Positions 1-6,615 of a DNA stretch of 64,000 nucleotides are shown piece by piece. The DNA is from UBA7374 sp049890275. GTDB lineage: Bacteria > Verrucomicrobiota > Verrucomicrobiia > Opitutales > Coraliomargaritaceae. The position numbers and the translations under genes were made by a program. The notes beneath the pieces were generated by a model, which was given only the letters and a program-made list of their open reading frames with translations, was not told the origin of the DNA and ran no database searches. The DNA lies in the NCBI GenBank assembly GCA_049890275.1, contig JBMHBT010000012.1:1-64000 (forward strand). The letters run 5' to 3'. Numbering within the stretch: position 1 is the stretch's first letter; every line of letters starts with the position of its first letter.

Positions 1-2
1 CG

Positions 3-818
3 CTGCGCGCTCAGACCAAAGCCGCCGGTATTAACCTCACCGCCAACAGCAAGCATGGCTTACGTGCGTCAACTCGTTTAGCCAAAGGTACGCAGGTTGC
101 CTATCAGAATGGTCGATTTGTACTACGTGGTCGATATGGCTCTGGGCCGACAAAGCTGAATCTTTCGAAAAGCGGGGTCTCTGTCTCAACCAAAACCAAT
201 GTCGGGACGATCAATTGGTTTAAGCCTCGCTACTCCAGTGCGAAGATTGGCGGCATTCAAGTACGTGGTAAAAATGCCCTTTATCTTCATACCGTAATCG
301 CTGTGGTGCAGTTGCTCGTTTATGGGTCACTCCTGCTCTTTCAGGCTTTGGTTTTGTTTGTGCAGGTGAGTTATTGGCTTACATCGAATGGAATGCGTCT
401 CGCCAAGCACGTGTGGTCGTTGCGGTACCGTAGTCAGATTCTGGCCGCTGAATCAAAGTGGCTTTCAGCTCTCAATCTTCATGATGAAGAATGGCTCAAA
501 GAAGGACTGGAGCTGGTTTTTCTTCAATTAGGGCAGGGTGCTGTTTGGGATCCTGAGGCACATACTAATAGTGAAGTTCAGAATGAATTGGCTGTTCTTT
601 TGGCAGCAAGCCGCTTACCTCAACCTTTAAGCTTTGAGATCTTATTTGGTTGTCTCGCTGAATGTTATGAAAGCAAAGCCGGGGATGAAGCATGCCTCGA
701 GCTATTCCTTGACCTTGACAGTGTAGCTGTTGCTACGGGTAGTCGTAATCTATTGCAGGAGCGTTTACTCGCCGCATATGCAGGTTGTTGCGGTATCGAC
801 TTGGAAGAAAAAAAGTAG
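3..818 (+). CDS. DUF4236-like hypothetical protein (N-terminus cut by window edge)
   Basis: The frame is open from the first bases of the window to the stop at 816-818, so the true start lies to the left. The visible N-terminal part contains LNLSKSGVSVSTKTNVGTIN, which resembles the glycine/serine-rich strand pattern of DUF4236 proteins. A predicted membrane segment follows (about residues 100-125 of the visible part, VVQLLVYGSLLLFQALVLFV). The C-terminal ~150 residues are acidic, Leu-rich, probably helical, and not recognised. A GTG at 303 could start a shorter product, but the upstream reading frame looks coding. Function is unknown. Its place inside a tRNA-associated island suggests accessory cargo. 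Confidence 0.5.
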   Translation: MRAQTKAAGINLTANSKHGLRASTRLAKGTQVAYQNGRFVLRGRYGSGPTKLNLSKSGVSVSTKTNVGTINWFKPRYSSAKIGGIQVRGKNALYLHTVIAVVQLLVYGSLLLFQALVLFVQVSYWLTSNGMRLAKHVWSLRYRSQILAAESKWLSALNLHDEEWLKEGLELVFLQLGQGAVWDPEAHTNSEVQNELAVLLAASRLPQPLSFEILFGCLAECYESKAGDEACLELFLDLDSVAVATGSRNLLQERLLAAYAGCCGIDLEEKK

Positions 819-1107
819 AGGGCTTCGGAACCGACGCGGAAAGCCCGGATGAATTATTTAATCCGTTGTTTCCAGAGTATGGGCATAGTCGGCAAACTTT
901 TCCTGAAGAATTAATACTTCGCCATCATATATGCGAAGTATGGACTGTTGTTTTCCGTTTTTTCTGTAAGCTCTGGCTCGGGCAGTACCGCTGGACTACA
1001 TCTAAACAATCACAGCAACCTGTCCATGCTTCGGGAGCACTTCAGTATTCCCTCGAAGAACTACGTAATGCGCTTGATGCCTCGGCCGAATTCTCAGAGC
1101 CTCTGGT
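819..1107. other. Non-coding or unresolved gap inside the island
   Basis: No convincing gene. A TTG-initiated frame (785-1144) runs through it, but it overlaps both neighbours, resembles no known family and has no ribosome binding site. It may be decayed coding sequence left inside the mobile region. No repeat or hairpin terminator was seen. Confidence 0.3.
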
Positions 1108-1626
1108 ATGTTTCGTACCTTCGCCCTCTTTTGTCTCATTTTAAGTCTTTTAGGCTGCGATCGAGCGGCCGAAGAATCGGAGGCCGGACTGAGCTTCTTT
1201 GAACCACCCTTCATTCACCCGGCCCTCATTGAATTCCTTGCAGGGGACCTCAGTGATCGCCACCCCAATGTCATGGCGCTCGACCTTGAAGAGGCACAGG
1301 ATAGCGACCAAATTGCCCGCGCACTCGATTTTGAGGTGATTCCAGACGAAGCAGGAAGCGCATCACCTTGGGTTCAAATCAGCGAGACGGATCCAATCGG
1401 CGAGACAACCTATTTCAAATACCGCGCCGTTCACCAAGACCCGGACGGCACGATCTACCTCAAGTGCTTCAGTTGGGGCGGCGGCTCTGGCTACTGGAGC
1501 CATCACATGGCAGTCAAAATTCTCTCAGACACGCAGATTCGCTACGACGAAAATGATCAGCCTTACCCGCACACTTACCCCATGCTCAAGCTTGTCAGCC
1601 ACCTGCCGATAGATTTTTTTGAGTGA
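1108..1626 (+). CDS. Small predicted lipoprotein of unknown function
   Basis: 172 residues. The N-terminus MFRTFALFCLILSLLGC is a lipoprotein signal peptide with lipobox L-L-G-C (lipidated Cys17), so the product should be anchored in a membrane facing the periplasm. The mature part is acidic at first (many Glu/Asp), then has a compact aromatic-rich region with WGGGSGYWSHH near residues 118-128. No family is recognised. It has its own small intergenic spaces and no clear operon partner. It lies in the inferred island and is probably cargo. The ATG at 1108 is the first start that gives the complete signal sequence. Confidence 0.55.
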   Translation: MFRTFALFCLILSLLGCDRAAEESEAGLSFFEPPFIHPALIEFLAGDLSDRHPNVMALDLEEAQDSDQIARALDFEVIPDEAGSASPWVQISETDPIGETTYFKYRAVHQDPDGTIYLKCFSWGGGSGYWSHHMAVKILSDTQIRYDENDQPYPHTYPMLKLVSHLPIDFFE

Positions 1627-1708
1627 TCCATCGCCGCATTTCAGCGTTTCAACAACGCCCCAGCATTGACTTACTCTACAATATAGAACGCATCATTAAG
1701 CGCTCTAA

Positions 1709-2206
1709 ACTAACGAAAGCTCTGGCCCAGCTTGGGTAACTCAATCACTAATGGCGCGCCCATCTCGACGTTCGTCGATAGAATTCAAAAAATGCAATCT
1801 TCCCGCCAACCAATGAAAAAGAAACGCCCAAGGTATAGATTCAAATATTTGCTTTATCCGAAGTCAGACGAAAGATTTACCCTCCAGCAGGCAACAGAAT
1901 TAGCCAACAGCGCGTATGAGAGAAATATGCTAATCGAGGACTTATCGAAAAGGTCTGAGGCGTATAGAAAGAAAGTATTAGCACAATTGGAGAGGTATCC
2001 AGAAATTCTAGAGTATGAAATTGGTCGAATCAGGAGGCTCCGAATTAAAACAAAAAAGAGAAACGTAGTGAAGTTTCGAACCAAGAGAGGCGGAACAGTA
2101 GCTCCACCAGCAACAGTAACTATATACAGAGGAGGAGCACCAAGCCTTGGCAAAAGAAGTTGACTAATGATCGATTTACCCAGTCTGGGTCAGGGCTTTC
2201 GTTAGT
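1709..2206. repeat. ~30 bp inverted repeats bounding a ~0.5 kb module
   Basis: The left arm at 1709-1739 (ACTAACGAAAGC...TTGGGTAA) and the reverse complement of the right arm at 2176-2206 agree at about 26 of 30 positions. Weaker similarity continues about 15 bases inward. Each arm also contains its own small dyad, CCCAgctTGGG on the left and ACCCAGTCTGGGT on the right. The arms enclose only the small basic ORF ending at 2163. No clear target-site duplication is visible outside the arms, so whether this is a transposable unit, a recombination module or a pair of regulatory hairpins is open. Confidence 0.6.
1792..2163 (+). CDS. Small Lys/Arg-rich hypothetical protein inside inverted repeats
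   Basis: 123 residues from ATG 1792. The frame extends back to a TTG at 1732, but that codon lies inside the left inverted repeat, and a second ATG lies at 1813. The product is strongly basic (KKKRPRYRFKY near the N-terminus, RIRRLRIKTKKRN near the middle) with a helical, charged centre (LEDLSKR...EAYRKKVLAQLERY type) and a glycine/alanine/proline tail. No domain is recognised. Basic charge would suit nucleic-acid binding, but that is only inference. Base composition is AT-rich compared with the genes after 2440, consistent with acquired DNA. Confidence 0.4.
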   Translation: MQSSRQPMKKKRPRYRFKYLLYPKSDERFTLQQATELANSAYERNMLIEDLSKRSEAYRKKVLAQLERYPEILEYEIGRIRRLRIKTKKRNVVKFRTKRGGTVAPPATVTIYRGGAPSLGKRS

Positions 2207-2231
2207 CGTTAATTAGTCAAAGAAGGTTTAA

Positions 2232-2252
2232 TTATAGGCACTTTATAGGCAC
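2232..2252 (+). repeat. Tandem 10 bp direct repeat near the att junction
   Basis: TTATAGGCAC occurs at 2232-2241 and again at 2243-2252, 11 bp apart, or one helical turn. It lies about 85 bp inside the tRNA junction. Arm-type binding sites of tyrosine recombinases often look like this. That reading is inference, as no integrase is in view. Confidence 0.4.
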
Positions 2253-2337
2253 AAATATTTCATTCTCTGTACGCTATTTTCCATAAAATATTGATTAAGA
2301 ATGTTTTACGAAAATAAAATTTATACAGTGTGCAGTA

Positions 2338-2382
2338 TTTGTAATCATCAGGTCGTCGGTTCGATCCCGACAGGTGGCTCCA
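2338..2382 (+). other. 3' fragment of tRNA-Thr(UGU), probable attachment site
   Basis: The sequence starts at an anticodon loop TTTGTAA (anticodon TGT). It continues through the variable loop, a complete T-arm (GTCGG TTCGATC CCGAC), acceptor strand AGGTGGC, the discriminator base T and an encoded CCA at 2380-2382. Upstream bases cannot form the 5' anticodon strand, D-arm or 5' acceptor, so the gene is only a 3' part. AGGTGGC would pair with GCCACCT, the usual start of bacterial tRNA-Thr. The best reading is the attR copy of a tRNA-targeted element, not a functional tRNA. Confidence 0.75.
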
Positions 2383-2392
2383 CTCTTTACGT

Positions 2393-2422
2393 CCTCTAAA
2401 TCAATGGTTTAGGGGATTTTTT
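2393..2422 (+). terminator. Rho-independent terminator of the original tRNA gene
   Basis: Stem CCTCTAAA (2393-2400) with TTTAGGGG (2408-2415, one G-T pair), a 7-base loop, then T6. It lies 10 bases after the tRNA CCA end and belongs to the disrupted tRNA gene on the host side of the junction. Confidence 0.7.
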
Positions 2423-2442
2423 GTGTCGGAGACTGTTGCTGG

Positions 2443-2763
2443 TTAAGTGAGGTAGGAGCAGCAATAATCGGCGCCCCCAGGGGCAACTTTAAGGGCAAAT
2501 TTTGAATGGCCCGGGACTTCATAGGACTGCCCTTCGGAGTAGCTAGTCCAGTCCGATTGTCCGGCGAGTTTCACTTCCATCGTACCGCCGAGTACTTCCA
2601 TCAATTCCGGAGCTTCCGTCCCAAACTCGTAGTCTCCGGCCTGCATGAAGCCAAGGGTCTTTTTTGTGCCATCGGCGAAGACGACGGTGCGACTGGTCAC
2701 CTGTCCGTCAAAATAGACATTGGCTTTGCGCACGATAGAAACGTTTTCGTATGATTCAGACAT
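2443..2763 (-). CDS. ppnP: Pyrimidine/purine nucleoside phosphorylase PpnP (YaiE/DUF1255)
   Basis: 106 residues, a one-domain cupin-like protein close to the usual ~95-residue length. The family signature is seen in GDYEFGTEAPELMEV, GGTMEVKLAGQSDW and YEVPGHSKFALKV, which align with E. coli YaiE (GEYTF...PEEMTV, VPGHSEFHL). The family carries out phosphorolysis of many nucleosides to free base and ribose-1-phosphate in the cytoplasm, for salvage. It stands alone, transcribed toward the island junction, and is the first clearly chromosomal gene after it. The start at 2763 gives a short non-conserved N-terminal extension (MSESYENVSIV) before conserved sequence. Confidence 0.9.
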   Translation of the reverse strand: MSESYENVSIVRKANVYFDGQVTSRTVVFADGTKKTLGFMQAGDYEFGTEAPELMEVLGGTMEVKLAGQSDWTSYSEGQSYEVPGHSKFALKVAPGGADYCCSYLT

Positions 2764-2916
2764 TCTTCACCTTTGAAAACATTCTTTAGCTGTAGCAAGT
2801 TTCATTTTTGTCTGCCTTCTTCGAATCTTGATTGGATAAAAAGTGCTGATCCGGTAACCACAGATTGGAACGCACCGAGATCCGGTTTTGCCGCATACCA
2901 GAGTACGGAAGGTTGC

Positions 2917-4554
2917 TTACCTTTTGATCCTGTAGAATCGTTTATTGCCTTCGATGGGAACGCTAGCGCGTGCTTTTACCTTATTGCCCGCAGTATCTTT
3001 GAGAGAGTGCCAAGTACCTTCTTCAAGACTATCGGATGTCTCAATGTCCATCTCGAGATGGAGTATATTGTTTTCCATCGCTGCTCCCATTGAATGGATT
3101 CTCAGGTCGAGCACTTCGTCGGTCGAAAGTTTCAACTGATTGTTTCTTTCATACTCCTCGAGTTGGGCTCTCAAATCCTGCACTTCCTGATTCAACGCTT
3201 CAAAATCCGGTGTCGGACTGGTGAAAATGATTCCGGAGTTAAAAATGTCAGAATATACATCATTTCCACTGCTTACGGTTAGTCCGCTCAGGTTAGCCCC
3301 GCTGAAATCTGTATCCTGCAGATAACTACTGTCTCCGGGATAGTCGTTGATTCGGATTTCGACATTTTCAAAGGTGCACTGGCGAAAATCGGCCTGACTC
3401 AGATTATTGTTTTGGAATGAAATATTTTTTAACTGCAAGCCGGAAAAATCGGATCCGGAGAGGTCTGCGCCGGGTAGGATCGGGCTAAAAACAGGTTGGA
3501 TTGTTTGGATTACAGTCGGATAGATCCGAGTCGGGTCGTATTCGTGCACATACACTCGGCCACGGAGAATCATTTCGTTAATCAGCCAATAGCGGAAAGC
3601 ATAATTTGCTGCCGGAGTTGCGGTATACAATTCCCGAATCTTTGTTTCAGAGATTCTCTCGATGGAAACGTTGGCTGATCCGCCCGTAGCGGTTTCCATA
3701 GCGTAAAAGGAGTTGGTGGGAGCCAATTTACGGAAAATCGCTTTGATAGGTTTCAGGTCTCGGGTTGTTGGCTGGTGAGGGTCATAGGTGTAGGTGAATT
3801 CAGTTTCCGTTTGAATCTCCTGATTTTTGTAAATTTCCCACCGGGCAAATTCATAGCCGGCTTCCGGGGTGGCGGTGTAGGTTTGATTGAGTTCTTTGGA
3901 GAGCCCCGAGATATATTCATTCCTGTACGAGACGGTACCTCCCTCCGACTGAAGGATGTAATAGTAGGCCGGAGGATCGATCAGTCGGAAGAGGGCCCGG
4001 ATCGGTTTGAGCTCTAGGGTCGTTGGCAGATGCGGGTTGAAAACCGTATGGTAAGGATTAGCTGTAGTGGGTTCTTCGATTCCATGGATTTCCCAGAAGA
4101 TGAATTCGTATCCATCGCTTGGTATTGCGGTGTAGCTTTGACGGACTTCCTGAGAGAGGTTGGAGAGATATTGGTTGCTCAGGGAAATGATACCGCCAGC
4201 AGAATCTTCAATCGCATAGTAGGGCGCGGGATTGATCCGCCTAAAATTTGCTGTGATGATAAAGTTTCCGGATGGGTGTTGATTGTCTTCCCATACGTGA
4301 TCGTACGGATTGTCAGTCGTATAACCGTTCTCATTGATATGACTTCCGGTCCAGCTGATGAATTCAAACCCGGCATTGGGCTCTGCCTGGTAGCCATGTA
4401 AGTTTGAGGTGCTGCCGGGCAAACGACCGGGCATGTATTCAAGGACCTGTCCGGATCCGTGCGGGCTGATTTCAGAGCGCATAAAACCGGCACTGAGTGC
4501 TCCGTGCAAGAAGAGGAGACAGCTGAGGTAAACTGTATTTTTTGGGGTTAGCAC
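2917..4554 (-). CDS. Secreted InlB-like repeat protein with pentapeptide and coiled-coil segments
   Basis: 545 residues with a signal peptide (cleavage near ALSA-GF, residues 21-22). Residues ~50-370 hold four degenerate ~75-residue repeats, each with a core like YTATPxxGYEFxxWEI, resembling the divergent InlB B-repeat of extracellular bacterial proteins. Residues ~375-450 are pentapeptide-like (ADLSGSDFSGLQLKNISFQN; DTDFSGANLSGL). A short coiled coil follows (EVQDLRAQLEEYERN), then a C-terminal strand module ending FYRIKR, an ending often seen in Verrucomicrobiota surface proteins. It is probably a surface or matrix protein; no catalytic motif is seen. Divergent from the sulfatase at 4726. 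Confidence 0.7.
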   Translation of the reverse strand: MLTPKNTVYLSCLLFLHGALSAGFMRSEISPHGSGQVLEYMPGRLPGSTSNLHGYQAEPNAGFEFISWTGSHINENGYTTDNPYDHVWEDNQHPSGNFIITANFRRINPAPYYAIEDSAGGIISLSNQYLSNLSQEVRQSYTAIPSDGYEFIFWEIHGIEEPTTANPYHTVFNPHLPTTLELKPIRALFRLIDPPAYYYILQSEGGTVSYRNEYISGLSKELNQTYTATPEAGYEFARWEIYKNQEIQTETEFTYTYDPHQPTTRDLKPIKAIFRKLAPTNSFYAMETATGGSANVSIERISETKIRELYTATPAANYAFRYWLINEMILRGRVYVHEYDPTRIYPTVIQTIQPVFSPILPGADLSGSDFSGLQLKNISFQNNNLSQADFRQCTFENVEIRINDYPGDSSYLQDTDFSGANLSGLTVSSGNDVYSDIFNSGIIFTSPTPDFEALNQEVQDLRAQLEEYERNNQLKLSTDEVLDLRIHSMGAAMENNILHLEMDIETSDSLEEGTWHSLKDTAGNKVKARASVPIEGNKRFYRIKR

Positions 4555-4725
4555 TGTGAAAAAGTAAGGAGGAGTCGCTCGCGAGAGGAAATCCCCTAAC
4601 TATTCAAATTATAGGGGTACGGTGGGCTGTAAAGCCGGTTTTAGTCGGTTCATTCGCTGTGGGCTATCTTAAGGCAGGGTTTTAAGTGTTTTCAGGCTGC
4701 GGTACAGAAGTCATTTTCGTATTGC

Positions 4726-6612
4726 ATGGTTATCATTACCCATATGTTTCTATACCTGCTTTCAATGCGCTCTCTGTTTTTTCTCTCTCTCTGTTTTTGT
4801 TGCCTGATGCAGTCGGCCTGGGGTGCGGAACAGCCGAATATTCTGTGGATCATTACCGACGATCACCGGGCGGACTCGATACAGGCCTATAACCGGGTGA
4901 TGACAGGGCGTTCGGAGAGCCCTCTGGGTTTTGTTCTCTCGCCGGCTGCGGATAAGCTGGCTGCGGAAGGAACTTTGTTTACGCGTGCTTATTGTAATTC
5001 TCCCGGATGTGCGCCGAGTCGCACCTCTATGCATTACGGGATGTACCCGCACCGCAGCGGTCACTATGGATTTGAGCAATCCCACCGGGATACGGCCTTT
5101 GCCAAGCCTTTCCTTCCGGAGTTGATGTCAGAGCTGGGGTATACCACGGCTTCTTTTGGGAAGACGGGTTTTTACGTGTTCCGTAATAGCGGGAAAAAGT
5201 ATGACAATATCCCTTTTTATGATCGGGAAGTTCGTATGCGTGACATTGTCGACAGTGGTCGAGTCGATTGGACGAAGTACAACACCTGGAAAGACGGTCA
5301 GGCACTGGGTTCCGGTGTTCGCTGGGGGTTTCCAGATGGGGTCGTCGATGTGTATACGCCGAAGGGGGGGGCGATGTCTGCGGAAGACGCTGCACGCAGC
5401 CAAGAGGTGGAGGCCAAGCTGGATTTATTGTATGCCTACAAAAGAAGTAATCCGAATCTGATTATCGGTGGGGTCAGCCCGCAACCGACCGAAGATACAA
5501 TCGACGGACACGTTGCTCGTTCTTTTCTTTCATTTTTAGATAACGGCGGTCGGGCGTATGACACATTGTACGGGACTCATATAGAAGGGTTTGATGCGAA
5601 GAAGCCTTTGTTTGTTCATTTGGGTTTTCATTTTCCGCATACGCCGGTTCTTCCTTCGGAGTCCTTCCGATCCATTTTTATGGAGAAGGAAAAGGAACAA
5701 CCGTATCGCATCCCGGCTTTCAGTCCGGACGAGTTGAAGGCACTGCCGGATCAGTTGCGGGTATGGTTTGCAAAGACGAATTTTGCGGAAATGGAGAAGG
5801 CAGATCAGTTGCAATCGATCCGTGACTATTACGCTTTTTGTGCGATGGGTGACTCGCTGGTCGGGGATTCTGTGGAAGCGTTTAAAGACTACAGCGCACA
5901 GCAGGGTCGGGACTGGCTGATTCTATACGTGATCGGGGATCACGGTTGGCACTTGGGGGAACAGGGCGGTTCCGCCAAGTTTGCTCCATATGATACATCG
6001 AACCATTGTGCGGTTATTGCCGTTTCTTCTGATAAGAAGAAATGGCCTGCCGGTGCGGTCTGTCATGAGTGGGTTGAGTTTGTTGATTTTGCTCCGACTT
6101 TGCTCCGCGCGGGCGGTGCTGCCTTGGACGATGCGAGGTATTCGCATCTGGATGGACTTTCAATGGACATCATTGCTACAGGGGAGAAGACCCGGGACTA
6201 TGTGATCGGGGAGATGAATCATGTTATCGGGCCGCGGGCTTATTTGCGCTGCGACGATTTTGCTTTTTCGATGCGCAATCGGCAAAAGAATGGAAAGCCC
6301 GGCGAAAGTTGGGGGCACACTCCGGGTGAAGGAATTGAGTGGGCCCTGACAGCTCCGCGCGACGAAGTGGAGTTGGCCTTATTTGATTTACGAATCGATC
6401 CAATGGAGCAAATAAATGTAGCGAATCATCCACAATACGTGCAATTGGCCGATTGGTTTCGCCAGAAGTTAGGGCGCATCACTTTGGGGGACGGTCGTGT
6501 CGAATGCGACTGGAGTCAACCGGAGGCTTATGTCATTACCAGTTTTGCACAAGGAGCGCACGATCATCAGCTGGAGATTCCCCTCAATTATATCCCTCAG
6601 ATAAAGAAATAA
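4726..6612 (+). CDS. Secreted family S1 sulfatase
   Basis: 628 residues (615 if the ATG at 4765, which gives a cleaner signal peptide MRSLFFLSLCFCC, is used; neither has a clear Shine-Dalgarno site). After signal cleavage near AWG-AEQ come the metal-binding N-terminal strand PNILWIITDDHRAD and the sulfatase signature C-A-P-S-R (Cys95 of the long form), whose cysteine is converted to formylglycine. A GDHGWHLGEQG segment supplies the second metal-binding region. It hydrolyses sulfate esters, probably on algal polysaccharide fragments, outside the cytoplasm. The substrate cannot be told from sequence alone. First gene of a run of four co-directional secreted enzymes; 3 bases separate it from the next. 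Confidence 0.93.
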   Translation: MVIITHMFLYLLSMRSLFFLSLCFCCLMQSAWGAEQPNILWIITDDHRADSIQAYNRVMTGRSESPLGFVLSPAADKLAAEGTLFTRAYCNSPGCAPSRTSMHYGMYPHRSGHYGFEQSHRDTAFAKPFLPELMSELGYTTASFGKTGFYVFRNSGKKYDNIPFYDREVRMRDIVDSGRVDWTKYNTWKDGQALGSGVRWGFPDGVVDVYTPKGGAMSAEDAARSQEVEAKLDLLYAYKRSNPNLIIGGVSPQPTEDTIDGHVARSFLSFLDNGGRAYDTLYGTHIEGFDAKKPLFVHLGFHFPHTPVLPSESFRSIFMEKEKEQPYRIPAFSPDELKALPDQLRVWFAKTNFAEMEKADQLQSIRDYYAFCAMGDSLVGDSVEAFKDYSAQQGRDWLILYVIGDHGWHLGEQGGSAKFAPYDTSNHCAVIAVSSDKKKWPAGAVCHEWVEFVDFAPTLLRAGGAALDDARYSHLDGLSMDIIATGEKTRDYVIGEMNHVIGPRAYLRCDDFAFSMRNRQKNGKPGESWGHTPGEGIEWALTAPRDEVELALFDLRIDPMEQINVANHPQYVQLADWFRQKLGRITLGDGRVECDWSQPEAYVITSFAQGAHDHQLEIPLNYIPQIKK

Positions 6613-6615
6613 ATT

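Larger units (their letters stand above)
1..2337. mobile_element. Right end of an element integrated in tRNA-Thr
   Basis: A 3' fragment of a tRNA-Thr gene lies at 2338-2382 with the gene's natural terminator just to its right. No D-arm or 5' acceptor strand lies upstream. This is the arrangement left when an element integrates into a tRNA 3' end: host DNA continues to the right, the element lies to the left, and the restored full tRNA should be beyond the window edge. The stretch holds a DUF4236-like protein, a small lipoprotein and an inverted-repeat-bounded basic ORF, none of them housekeeping. It turns AT-rich from about 1790. No integrase is seen in this part, so the family of element is unknown and the left boundary is outside the window. 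Confidence 0.5.

Noticed and set aside
785..1144. 119-residue frame between the DUF4236-like and lipoprotein genes
   Set aside because: TTG start, overlaps both neighbours, no family resemblance and no ribosome binding site. Probably a chance frame or decayed sequence.
1709..2206. An integron cassette with attC sites
   Set aside because: The two repeats are in inverted orientation, not direct; the GTTRRRY-type core and an integron integrase are missing.
2338..2382. A complete functional tRNA gene
   Set aside because: The D-arm, 5' anticodon strand and 5' acceptor are missing upstream, so only the 3' part is present.
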